From NCBI GenBank assembly GCA_039111635.1, contig JBCAQO010000006.1:310001-374000 (forward strand): a stretch of DNA of 64,000 bases. Direction: 5' to 3'. Below, in pieces: positions 46,592-58,206 of this stretch. A program made the translations under genes and the position numbers. The DNA is from Heterobasidion occidentale. Its lineage: Eukaryota; Basidiomycota; Agaricomycetes; Russulales; Bondarzewiaceae. The notes beneath the pieces are model-generated. The model had not been told where the DNA came from, searched no databases, and saw only the letters and a program-made list of their open reading frames with translations. How positions within the stretch are numbered: position 1 is the first letter of the stretch; each line of letters starts with the position of its first letter.

Positions 46592-49434
46592 ATACATTTG
46601 TTGAATTGCCCGGAAAAACAAACAAATGATGAGGTAGCTACTTTCATGCATCTTCTCCGCGTACTCGGCAAACCTAGCACTAGAGTATCCCACTGTGCGT
46701 TCGATCAGTTGTCTGAAGCACGCCTCGTAGTTCCCGATGACCGGATAGGTCGTACTGAGCCCGCGGACGTCCAAACAGTATTGTTTCGTTTCAGCCTCCT
46801 GTTCTGTTGCGTATCCACCCTATATTGTGAAGCCTTCCGCGGCCGTTCGAAGCCTCCAGGGCTCTTCACACGTCAAACAACATTTTTTACTGTCTTGGAA
46901 AGAAGCAGTCACGCAAAGGTCCATAAAATTTGCGAGGTAATTTGTGGGCTTGTAGCGAGGACCGTCTTTAGGGACTATCCAAGGACCAGCCAGACCGTCG
47001 ACGAGAGGATATGATCCCACCCTGGTCTTGGTATTTGTTCGCCAAAGCACAGATGAGATTTTGGTTGTCGAATGGCTTGCCAAGGTCGCCGCGATAGCCG
47101 ACGAAGAATCCGTTAAAGACTGGCTGCCCGGACGAACATTGTATAGCTGCATTAGAGGACCAGCATTTTTTCAGAAACTCGGGAGTCAATTCGGTTATGA
47201 TCTCGTCGCGCAAGTTGTTTCCCATAAGAAACCCGAGCTCGGGCCCGAGTAGCGTCTTCAAGAATGCGGACAGTCGCAAAGGGATGATTGAAAGTTCCTC
47301 ATCAGGCTCCCCTGGAAGCCTCGTCTCAATAACGAACTTGCCCGCTTCCTTCAGCGTCCCCATATCTCGACTGAGGATCATCAGCAACTGGCAACATAGA
47401 TCGCCCCGAAGGCTTCGATCAACCACAATCCCTTTGAGAGTGAGCTCGTCGAAGAGAGTCTCGAAAGTGTATTCATGGTTTTCGCCCTCGAGGAGCGCTG
47501 TAGCGGCAGCGATGGAGAGGATTGGCTCTGAAGGAGCCTCTGTCATGAGGAGGTTGTCGGCGACACCCGTCAGAACACGCATGTGGCTGCGCACGGAAGC
47601 TGTAGCTAGGCCAGTAGACCCTTCGCCTTCAACAATTTCTAGTACGACTCGTCGAGAAAATGCGGCGAACGCGTGAAAAATATTCGTAGGTGAGAAATCG
47701 CTAGTACTAAAAAGTTTGATGCGCTCATCCTGTAGGAGACTGTTGCTAGTATCGAAACCCTACCAATACTGGATACAGTGAGCGCTATCTAAGGAAACAA
47801 TCATGGAGACTACGATTTGTACTCACGGGTCTACCATACGTCTTCATGTGACGTACAAGAAGCACTTGTTGCGGTGTCGACAAACATACATCACTAAGGT
47901 ATTGATTAAACCCGAGGTACATCCACGGATGCAGCATCCTAGACTTGTCCCTGGGCCGGAAGGAAGAGGTGATCTTTTCTAGTGGAGCAAGATCGTACAG
48001 AGACGGAGTCTTGTCGAGCAACAGAAACCAGAACTTGACAGGGAGGGCAAGGCGTTCAGCAGCATTTATAATGCGCTGAAGGGCCATCCATGACATATTG
48101 ATTCCGAATCCAGTGTTCAACGTGGTGCAATCGTCAAATGCAATGATGAATCGATTATAACCACGGAGATGCAAGAGCTCAGCAAGGTTCTCCATGTGGG
48201 GTCGCACGAGTACACGAAGGAGTGATTTGTGCCAAAGGAGGGGGTTCAGTCGATGGTCGGGAAGTTCAGAATCATATGTCGGTCGCGAGCGCAGTTTGCA
48301 GAGTTCTTCGTGATGCTCACGCAGCGTTTCCTTAGCCAAGGTCTCAACTTGTATGAAAAGTTGATGGCGCTTAGATTTTTGAGGATCGGCGGGATCGGCA
48401 TTTTCCCAGTCGCTTGGGGTCTTTTGGTCCAGTCGTCGTCGTCTTCTTTCTGACCCCGTCAAGCAATAACTTCATCAATGCTCCGAGGAAGGCAGCTGCC
48501 AGCTCCTCTGGCTACGTAAACCATTAATTCAGCAGATGAGCGATGATTATATTACAGCACGAGTACTTACCTTGGGGGATTCATCATCTATGATACGACT
48601 TCTCGTGAAGAAGTTCACCGCAGGGACATCGGCAGGAGGCAATTCATTCATAGGCAATATGTCTTGTCGTAAACAGATACTCAAACTCGGAATCTGCCAA
48701 CGACAGTTGAGATGCGAAGACTGGATATATAGCAAGTCAAAGCCAAGCCCACCTGTCTGCCGATCTCCTCCACCAGATGTGATTTGCCTGTGCCGCTCGC
48801 CTGTACAATGACGATCGTGTGGCCATAGTGGATTTCGGGATCGTAGGTGCTCTCATAATGGGCGAGGGCTGCCACAAAATTGTTCGCTGTTTCGCCTACG
48901 TAGGGGCTTCGAAAATTCGCGTAGAGTCTCTGCAGCTGATCCTTCCTGCCGTGATGGACGTCAGCACATTTTTACAGCAGACCAGAGGGAATACCGACGG
49001 TTGCTCCAGCCCTTTCTTCTGGATATCTGGCTCTAACCAGGAAACTTGTCGACGAACCACGATGCTGAACAAGATGACGAAGACTTACCACAGACGCTCA
49101 TGATGAAATCCACAGCATCGACGGTTCGCATCAGCTCGATGAGCACCGGATCCGCTTTCATATGACGTGGCTGTCAAATATCTCCCCCAAAGAATAGCAC
49201 CTTCAGCATTCTATCAGGAACTCCATGCGCCGTGCCCTCCTCAACAATGTCTTTCATCAAGTCTTCCAGCCAGCTCCTTGCACAGGTGGAGCTGCTGGGT
49301 CTTTCCGGCATCAGACGCTGACAAGAGTGACATCTTGACAGGGAGAAGCGCAATGTGGGTCCAGGATCGTCGGCTAATCCGAGGGTCGACAAATATACGG
49401 ATGAGTCGTCAACTTGGGCATTGACATCTGGCAT
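46592..49434 (-). CDS. P-loop NTPase-like protein of a basidiomycete-expanded family (disrupted)
   Basis: Starting near MPDVNAQVDDSSVYLSTLGL, later exons give HTIVIVQASGTGKSHLVEEI, a Walker A motif (GTGKS; the usual first Gly is Ala), then IPSLSICLRQ. A long middle has FIIAFDDCTTLN (Walker B-like), MSWMALQRIINAA, FWFLLLDKTPS and LHPWMYLGFNQYLSDV; the C-terminal part has NAAIQCSSGQPVFNGFFVGY, CLDVRGLSTTYPVIGNYEAC. I recall this layout from a large family of predicted ATPases in mushroom genomes, possibly related to Crinkler-type NTPases; function unknown. Damage: one-base shifts near 48454 (C4 run) and 47021 (C3 run), an uncertain join near 49155, and an in-frame TAG at 46820..46822 inside conserved sequence. 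Probably a pseudogene, though part may be assembly error. Confidence 0.55.
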
Positions 49435-50263
49435 CGTGATTCTCGGGCGCGGCGCGCTTTTGGTGTATGTTCGCAACTAGAAAGAAACTCGCAGGTGCAA
49501 TTGCAAGCGCGGTGAACAAACGCCAGCTGCTGCGGCATGGGACAGACGGGAGAGACGACTCGTCGTGTGGATTTCGGAATAAAAGTTATTTACGTCATCA
49601 CACTCCCGATCTTATCAGATCTTATCTCGTTTGAAGATCCATCCACGCTCAAAGTTTCAAGTTCACCGCTTCGAGTGGAAGCCAAGGACACGTACCAGAT
49701 GTCTTGCCATGGTGGGGTTTGACAACATTGAATCGTTGTCGTTCGGGCCGCCGCGGCGATTTTATGCTAGCGAGATCTTGTCAAAAGGAGTCCAAGTGAC
49801 ACTTTCCTTGCTTCGCGAAGGAGGCGTGGCAATGAACATGTACGTCTTTACCGCCCAATATGCTCGTCAGTCATCGTCGTAACTCACGCATCCCACGGAT
49901 CATGGACGCTGTGGCTTCGCACAAAGTAGTTGAGCAGACGGTCTCTAAAGATACTGAACGCCCTCGATCTCGTTTTATCTTCATATAACGAGCAGATTAA
50001 TCGCCATTGTATCAAGGCAATTCAAAGTGAGTTTCTTTCGTTGTTCTTCATGCACGCCAACGTTGTCGCAGCCTGCTTCTCGAAGCTACTCCTTAATACT
50101 ATTGGTGATTGATCTCCCGAAACATCTACTTCCGTCACAGACGGCCACGACCCCGCAATGTCTTGCCAAGTACGGGTCAAACCTGGTCAAACATATTTAA
50201 AGGGACCCTCCTACGTCCTGCACGGCTCAAACTCTTCCTCACAGCGACTTGCATCAGCCTGGG
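49435..50263. other. Intergenic, NTPase gene to P450
   Basis: Short open frames only; the 3' end holds the P450 promoter with TATTTAAAG at 50194..50202, about 65 bp before the ATG. Confidence 0.5.
50194..50202 (+). promoter_or_regulatory. TATA-like box of P450 gene
   Basis: TATTTAAAG, about 62 bp upstream of the ATG at 50264. Confidence 0.4.
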
Positions 50264-52384
50264 ATGGAAACCATCATTGTTGTCGCAGCTCTCTGCATAT
50301 CTCTCGTTTTCTTTGTTCGCAGGACTCGTCGTCCGCCTCTCCCGCCTGGCCCTAAGTCGCCTTGGTTTGGATTTGGTCAACCTTCTGTGCCCGCATCATA
50401 TCCATGGAAGACATACGAGGAATGGCGGAAAATCTATGGTATTCCCCTTCATCCTTCAGCACTGGAAATACGCATACAATGACGTTGCGCATCACAGGCG
50501 ATATAGTTTTCTACTATGCTTTTGGAAATCCCGTCGCCATCATCAACTCGCGCAAGGTCGCTGATGATCTCCTCGAGAAGCGTGGGGCTATCTATTCTTC
50601 GCGGCCTTCCAGGACGATGATGAGAGATCTGTTAGTCGTCAGCTTTTCGATCACAGTCTTGAACCTCTTGACGTGATCTGTTCTGCAGGATGGGCTGGTC
50701 ATGGTCATTCGGCGGAATGCCATATGGCGAATCGTGGAGAAAGTATCGCGGCACCTTCCAGAAACATTTCCGCTCTCGCACCGTAGCCCGGTACGAGCCG
50801 ATTCAGCTCAAGGAGGTTCAGACCCTTCTTCTCAACCTGAGCCGATCTCCCGAAGAATATTTACATCACATGCGGAGGTATAGTTGTGGCATCTCCCTTT
50901 ACCCTCGCGCTGTACGAATCTGTAACATGTTACATGACACTATCTAGGAATGCCGCAGCGATCGTCATGAAGATCAACTACGACCATGACATCGCAGAAG
51001 AGGGAGACATCTATGTGGACTTGGCGGAAAAAGCCATGGAAAGCGTAGCCCAAGCAGCAATTCATGGGACTTTTGTGGTCGACTACGTGCCCATCCGTGA
51101 GCTACATCACGTCCTTTTGGTCTCACAGGCCTGACATCGTGGGATGCAGTAAAGTATGTCCCGAGCTGGTTCCCAGGTGCTCAATTCAAGCGGCAGGCAA
51201 AAGAATGGCGCAAGCTGTCGGATGCGATGCTGCAAAAACCTTTCGAGATGGTCAAGCAGAAAATGGTATACATCTCACTTTCAAAACACGCCGTTCTCGC
51301 ATCTGAGACGCGGTCAGGCATCTGGAACAGCAGGACCGTGTGTCACTACGTTGGAAATTGAAGAGGCTGCCACGAGAAGGATGTGGACGTGACGATGACC
51401 CAGGGCGTTGCTGCTGTGTCCTACGCAGGTACGATCACAACACTTCTCTCCTCTATTGCTGAAACGATCATGTCTCATCGCAACGATAACAGCTGGTGCT
51501 GATACGGCAAGTCCATCTTTGTATGAGGCTGCACTACACGACTTACAGACACCCACCAGACAGTCGCTGCCGTCATCTCATTCTTCTTTGCCATGATGAC
51601 CCACCCCGAAATACAGCGCCGGGCCCAGGAAGAAATCGATCGCGTCGTGGGCACAGACCGTCTCCCCACTTTCGAAGATCGTAGCCGGCTGCCCTTCGTC
51701 ACTTGCATCTCCTGGGAAATCTTACGGTGGAACCCTATCGCACCTCTGGGGGTTGCTCATGCGACAGTCCAAGATGACGTCTACGAGGGACACTGGATCC
51801 CGAAGGGCACATCGCTCATCCCGAATATTTGGTTTGTCTATACCTGTTGGGCAGCATCCCTCTCTTGACTGAAGTGCTACCTCACAGGAGAATGTTCCAC
51901 GACGAAACCAAATACCCGAATCCCTCCCAATTCGATCCCCAGCGATTCGAGGACGAAGCTAGGAACACCGCGCTCGGGATCAACGAGCTCCCCCTGATGA
52001 CCTTCGGTTTCGGACGCCGGTCAGTACGCACTGTGCAATGTGTGAACTGACTGTTTGGAATCGCACACCGACGCTTTCCTTGCTTTTCGCAGGATATGTC
52101 CTGGCCGCTGGCTCGCGCTGGACACTATATGGATCACCATCGCGTCGGTCTTGGCAGTCTACAATATCTCCAAGCCGAAGGACGGGAACGGCGTCGACAT
52201 CGAACAGTCCGTCAAGTTCACCGGCGTCGCAATAAGGTACGCAGCACCGCTCGGGTGACAATACTTGGGTTCTCTGACATCCGACATCATGAACAGCCGG
52301 CCGGAGCCATTCAAGTGCCTGTTCGTCCCCCGTTCGAAAGAGGCTTTGACTCTCATAACGAAGGATGGCCAGACAGTCGCGTGA
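50264..52384 (+). CDS. Cytochrome P450 monooxygenase (ordA-like fungal type)
   Basis: Eleven exons: 50264..50438, 50498..50630, 50689..50877, 50948..51096, 51150..51265, 51318..51428, 51493..51506, 51560..51831, 51888..52019, 52093..52236, 52297..52384. An N-terminal membrane anchor (METIIVVAALCISLVFFV) and PPLPPGPKSPWFGF hinge lead to the catalytic domain: I-helix AGADTTVAAV, ExxR as EILR, and the heme-binding FGFGRRICPGRWLA with the cysteine ligand. It should hydroxylate a lipophilic substrate on the ER using NADPH-P450 reductase. A 14 nt exon and a GC-AG intron (51507..51559, donor GCAAGT) lie in the I-helix. One base seems missing near 51373 (CCACGAG where the frame needs one more C) before KDVDVTMTQGVAAV; probably an assembly indel. 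Confidence 0.86.
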
Positions 52385-53755
52385 CGCGCAACGGACATCG
52401 ACTCCTCAAGGATCCTCCATCAGAAATACCCTCATCATTCTACAGTGTGATTTAACGATGACGTGCGATTGCAATACCAGATACATATACTACATTGAAC
52501 AATGGGCCGTGCTGATCCTTTCGCGTGGCCGGCCGTGTTTCGATCCAGGACCGTGACGACCTCAGCCTGGAATGCTAGATCCGCACATGCATGCGTGCTG
52601 AAACAAGTAAGTGATACGCATCAGAACGCAGCCGAACGGACGGCAGAGTCGTCATCAATCGCTTTCGCAAACGGCACCTTCACCTTCTACACGACAGACA
52701 CGGCCGAGCACCGCTCAAACTCAAACTCAAACCCAAAAAGCTAATAAGCCAAAAGGCAACCATAGAAGCGACAAGAAAGACGAACATAAACAAGCAGAAA
52801 TATATAATAAAATACACGCACGCAGCCTCCAAGGGCGCTAATACACACACGCAGAGGGCCGGAAATCCGACCAGCCCATGGACTCCCATGTGCGAATACT
52901 GTCCGATGGCATCGCGGGAGCGCTACAGGCACAAAATCTGAACGCGGACGAGAGAAAGAGGATGAGGATGCGGATGAGGATGAGGATGAGGGACGGACAC
53001 GCGGGCGCGGAAAAAAAAACGGATAACGAAAGGCGGGGTGACGGGATGGGCACTATTATACGACAGAATAGGGACAGGGAATGGACAGGGAGCACGGGAC
53101 GCGAAGGACCGGGAGCTACGATCGAAGACCAGAACATATATATATAAGAGAACGGACGAGCGATTCGAACGGAAGGGAGGATGGCGATGGCGATGGCGAT
53201 GGCGACGAAGGAGCGACTATTTACACGTGTATGGAGGTGGACGGGACAACACGAGGACTGACGATGATAACCACGACGACGACGACAATAATAACAACAA
53301 CAACAAAAACGGAGCCTACAAGGGAGGGAGGCAGGGAGGCGGAGATACGGGAGCTATTTGGGATCGAGTGATCACGGGAAAGGTCGCACGGAGGAACGCA
53401 AAAAAAAAGAAAAAGAAAACAAGAGATCGAATAGCGCCAGAAATGGATGAAAAAATAAGAGTTACACGGCAAGGGACGGCGCGCAGCCGGAGGCAGGTGA
53501 GGGAAGGGAATTGCATAGGCGTACAAGAATGCAGGAGACAGAAAAAAGAGGCGACGATGCGAAAGTGATGCGCGAGTGGGCCGCGAACGAGGCCGCGAAC
53601 GGGAACGGGAACGGGATAGTACACGTAGATATGGATGTCCTAGAGGAGGAGAGAAGGAAATAAATGAACAGGCGGCCGCGCGTGGAGGCAATCGCCAGCG
53701 TGTGGCGAGGAGGATAGCACGGCGGCGCGCCCGGGCGCGCATACAACGACACGCA
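52385..53755. other. Simple-repeat-rich 3' region between P450 and ankyrin genes
   Basis: Convergent 3' ends. Contains AACTCA repeats near 52715, GGATGAGGATGCG repeats at 52958..52992, GATGGC repeats at 53181..53208, ACGACG to AACAAC runs at 53273..53312 and GAACGG repeats near 53592. No gene seen. Confidence 0.6.
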
Positions 53756-56700
53756 TCACCGCCCCTTCAACGTCTGCATCAGCGACTTGAGCCCCCCGCC
53801 CAGCCTATGCCCATGCGACCTCGGCTGCTGCTGCAGCTGCTGGCCCCCCGCACTCCCCTGCTTCCCCGCCCCCGCCCCGGCGCCCGCAACGAGTTCTCCC
53901 CCAACAAACCCCATCCTCGCGAGCTTATTCGCCCTCGAAAAATGGGTTTGCCGCGGCCGCTCGCGGTCGCCCTCGCTCGCGCGCAGCAGATCATTGTACG
54001 TCTCCTGCTGCGGCGCCGTGAACACGCGGAAGAGCTCGACCCCGCCGCCGACGTCGTCTACGCCTCTAGGCCCGCCGCCGCGTCCGTCCGCACCGTCGAC
54101 TCCTAGGCCGAGCCCGAGCGCAGGTCTGCCGCCTGCGTTTCCATAGCCGGCGTAATCCCGCTTCGGATCCGGCGTCCGCGAGCGCATGCGCGCGGTCGGG
54201 GTCGGGCGCAGCGTATCAATATCGAGCGCAGGCACGGGCGTGGCTGTCGTCGTTGTCATCATCGTCGTGAATGTCGCAGGTGCGGGCGATAGCTTTCCCG
54301 GCGCCCCTGAACTCGGCGACGAAACGAGAACGGGCGGGGGCGCGGGCGCAGGCGACGCGTCTTCCCTCTGCAGAGGGCTCGCGTGCGACTGCGCAGAGCG
54401 CGTCTGGACGGGCGTCGCGCTTAGGTCCGACGCGTCCCCATCGAAGAGATCCGCGTCGTCAGCCTCGCGCGCGGGCGCGTCGCGTTTGAGAGAGCCCGGC
54501 GACCCCGCATACGCACCGCCGTACAGGCCGGACGGTGCGGCGGACTGCGAGCGGTGGTGGCGCGTCGCGCGCGGTGCGGGGGGACTCGAGTCGGAAGCTA
54601 TCGTGTCGTCGCGACGATCAAAGAGAACGAATCAGCGTTCGAGCTCGCTTTCCACGCAGTCAAACAGAGCCGGACGCACCTTCGTCCCCGGGAACCCCGC
54701 CGCTCGTGTGCGGCCTGCGCACCCTCGGCGGCCGCTCTTTTGCCCCGCGCGGCGACGATCCTGCCCCCGCGCCCCGTCCTCGCGGACTCCCGGGTGACCG
54801 GCGCGGACCCTCCAGGCTCCCATGTCTCTGATACTGCTCCCCGTCCTGCCGACGCCACCGCGCCCCAGCGCCGCCCGCAAGCCCCAACCCGGCCACCGCC
54901 GCCTCGCGGTCCATCGTCGCGCTCACCGACCGCGCCTTGACGCCGTACGGCCGCTCCGCCCCGACGCCCGCGCCCGCGCCATCGCCGCCCTCGACGTCAA
55001 ACGCGACGATCTCGATGCCCGCGCTCGCACTCGCGCTGACGCTGCGCTCCATGTCCCGGCTCCACCCCTTCCCCCTCCCACGCCGCCGCTCCTTCTCCCG
55101 CTCCCACTGCCTTTCCCGCGCCCGCTCCATCTCCCTCTCGCGCTCCTTCCCGCGCTCCATCTCCATCTTCAGCCGCCGCTCGAGCGCCAAGCTCTCTCCG
55201 TACGCCGCCAGCCGCGCGCTCAACGGCAACCCTTGCTGCTGGTGCTGTCCTGGCCCCTGCCCGGCGTCCGCTCCCCCCGCAGCCGCACCCACGCTCGTCC
55301 CCGCGCCCACAGCGCCCGCGTCGCCGCCCGCCTCCAGCTCGAGGATCGACTGCTCCGCGCGCGCCACGAGCGCCTCCGCCTGCGCGTGCGACGAGATCGC
55401 GCGGATGTCGATATCGAGCGGCGCGTGCGCCCGCCGCCCGCCCACGCCCGTCCCCGACAGCCCCAGCCCGAACGCCGCGTCGTAGTACTCGCGCTCCTTC
55501 TCCGCGCCCCCGCGCCCCTCCCCCGCGTCGTCCTCGACCAGCTCGAGCTCCTGCGACGCCTGCCCGGGCGACGCCACGACGGGGCCCGTCAGCACCGTCC
55601 CGAGCGCGCCCGCGGGCGTCGCGGGCGCGCCGCCGCTCGCGGTGCTCGCGCTCGTGCCGACGCTGAGCGTCGCGCTGCTCATCGAGTCCCCGCGCAGCCG
55701 GCCGTCGCCGGCGCCCATGAACCCGAACATGCTCGCGCCCGTGGAGGGCGGCGAGAGGTCCGGGCGGCGCGGGGGCGACGGCGGCGGCGATGGCGAGCCA
55801 TGATCTTGCGTGAACGTGTACGTGTCGGGGCTGACGTGGTTGCGCTCCCCATCGAGGAAGACGCCCTGGCCCATCATCAGCGGCGGGGGGAGGAGCGCCG
55901 GGGCGATGCCAGACGCGACGTCGGCGCTTGTGCTGTCTTGCTCCGGGTGCGGATCCGCGCGCGGATCCTCCAGCGGCGACAGCTGTGACGTCTGCGATTG
56001 TCCGCGCAAGCGCAGTCCGCCCGTCCTCAGCGATGGCTTCGGGGACCCTTCTTCGCCTACGCCGAGCCCCATCCTACTCGGGATGGGCTGGCCGTACTCT
56101 TCTTCCTCTTCCTCCTCTTCGTCTTCCCGTTGCCGATCGCGCGGCGATGATGGTAGTTTGGCCCCGGCGCTTTCGACCCCCGGCGGCTGAGAACTGTTTG
56201 ACCCGCTCGACGAGCCCGAGGACGACGAGTCGAACCTGAGCGCCATCGGCGGCGGCTGGCTCGCAGACCCGGACCCACTCCCGGACCGCCCGTGCGCCCT
56301 GTGCAGTATCCCCATGCCGATCCCAGGCCGCGGACTGTCCGGCGGACTCTGCCCGTGGCTCGCGCCCTGTCCGTCGGTCGCGGTGCTGTGGTTATTGATG
56401 GCGGCGGCGGCGACGCTGGTGCTGCTGCTGCCGGCGCCCCCGGCACTCTCGCCCTCCCCGCCCGCCTTCTTGAACAGATTCAGCAGCGAATACTTCGACC
56501 CCAGCTTCCGCGGCGTCGTGCGCACGCTCCCGCCCCCCTCGCTCGCGCCCGTCCCCGCCGAACTCGGCCTCCGCGACGACGCGGACGAGAACGGCGACCG
56601 CCACGCCTGGCTCTGGCTCGAGCCCTCTTCGTGCGTGTGCGGCAGCGACGGCCGCCGCTCCCACCTCGCGCCCTCAGGCGTCCCCGGCGCGTCCGGGAAG

Positions 56701-58206
56701 GCGTCGCCGAACACGGACGCCGCGGGGGTGGGGGAGGACGAGTGCCCGCTGCCTGCCGCCTTGAACAGGCTGATGGCGTTCTCGATCGAATGTTTGACGT
56801 GCAGCCGCCTACTCCGCAAGCCCGGGCAGTCCGGCGCGTCGCACGCACAGAACGAGCCGTGCCGCTCCCGCTGCGCCCGCCCCACGCTCTCCAGCCCGCT
56901 CGTCCCAGCGACTGGCCGTCCTCCTCGTAGTCCTCCCCCGCCGGCCGCGACTCCAGATCCCGATCCCGCTCGCGCACCCACGCCCCGATCGCGTCTGCGC
57001 ACCCGAGCCACCCGTTCTGCCTCGCGATCATCTCCGGCGTCACCCCGTGCTTGTCCGCCCTGTCCGCGCGCGCGCCGCGCTGCAGCAGCGTGAGCGCGAC
57101 GCCCGTGTGGCCGTTGGCGGCCGCGAAGTGCAGCGGTGTCGAGCCGGTGGTGCCGATGGCGATGTTGGACGGATGGAGGGGTGGGACGCGTGATGAGGGA
57201 GGTGATGGTGCGCGGTGCGTGGGGGCGCGGAGTATTTGCGGGGGAGTCTGTAATAGGGAGGTGTCATTGTTCGAACGTCAAGGATAGAAAAAATGGAACA
57301 GGAGGTCGGAAACGAGGAGACGGAATATAGACCCGTGTGCGCTCTAACACCGTCCGCTGTGTGCACCCGAGCCGAGATGCAAGATGCAGGACTGCCGAAC
57401 ACGAGGTCGTGCGGGATCGAGGTCGAAGCGGGGGAGCGTTCCTGCTCCTGATCAGACAGGCCCCGATGCCGACTCTAATCATAGAGCGACCACGACGCCC
57501 AAACCCAATTGCCCTATCCCCACACAGGGGGCGACGCCTCGAGGCAAGGAGAGGGGGCCCCTCGGACACGTGTTTCTGCACATTTAGCGTGCTTAGGCGA
57601 GGCCGTACCGCACTGGATGAGCGTCGACTGCGAATGACGTCAAACAGGACGCAAAGCGTCGAGAGATGACATCGGGGTCTGTGGAGAAGATAACGCATCG
57701 GAGAGGGGACGGCGCGATGCGATCGTGGGCGCGAGGCGCCACAACACGCAAAACTGCTTATTGTCTTCTCGATAGAGAGCTATCGCGCAAAGTCCGCTCG
57801 GGCAAGGCTCGAAACGGGGCCGTTCGAGCGTCGAGGCGGAAGAAGGGAAGCCGGGAAGACGAAGGGCGGTCGCTCACCTAGGAGCGTTAACATCGGCACC
57901 GCTGTCGATGAGGAGCTTGACGACGAGCTCGTTGCCGCCGGAGCAGGCGGCGTGGAGGGGGAGGACGCCGTCGAGAACGGAGTTGATGGGTTGTCCGTGG
58001 GAGAGGGCGTACTTGACGAGGCCAATGTTGCCTGTCGCAGCGGCCGAGTGGAGGCCCAGGTGGGGACTGTGCGGCGGGGTGTGCGGCGGGAAAGGCGAGG
58101 TCAATCGGGGAAGGGGGAGGGGGGCGAGAGGAGGAAGGGAGGGCGTACATTCTGTAGTGACGTTGTATTTTGCCTCTGCTTTCTGGGTCTTGGAGGTGCC
58201 AGGCAT
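53756..58206 (-). CDS. Large ankyrin-repeat protein
   Basis: Starts MPGTSKTQKAEAKYNVTTE; the next exon has ankyrin repeats LGLHSAAATGNIGLVKYALS and GVLPLHAACSGGNELVVKLL, with LIDSGADVNAPR, then after an intron TTGSTPLHFAAANGHTGVAL and DKHGVTPEMIARQNGWLGCA. RLHVKHSIENAISLFKAAGS starts a Ser/Pro/Gly-rich, probably disordered region of about 800 residues with a charged coiled-coil stretch (EREREMERARERQWEREKER). After an intron with donor at about 54674 and acceptor near 54604 it ends HGHRLGGGLKSLMQTLKGR. It is probably a cytoplasmic or nuclear scaffold of unknown role. Two one-base frame changes lie in C- or G-rich runs near 57165 and 56935; the rest reads through. Final length about 1,300 residues. 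Confidence 0.75.

Noticed and set aside
53160..53710. Simple-repeat segments that look like coding repeats (poly Asp/Asn or Arg frames)
   Set aside because: The frames lie in microsatellites downstream of the ankyrin stop and lack any flanking conserved sequence.
54822..55988. Plus-strand open frame of 388 codons opposite the ankyrin gene
   Set aside because: Arg/Pro-rich, low complexity, antisense to a longer frame that splices in phase at its C-terminal intron.
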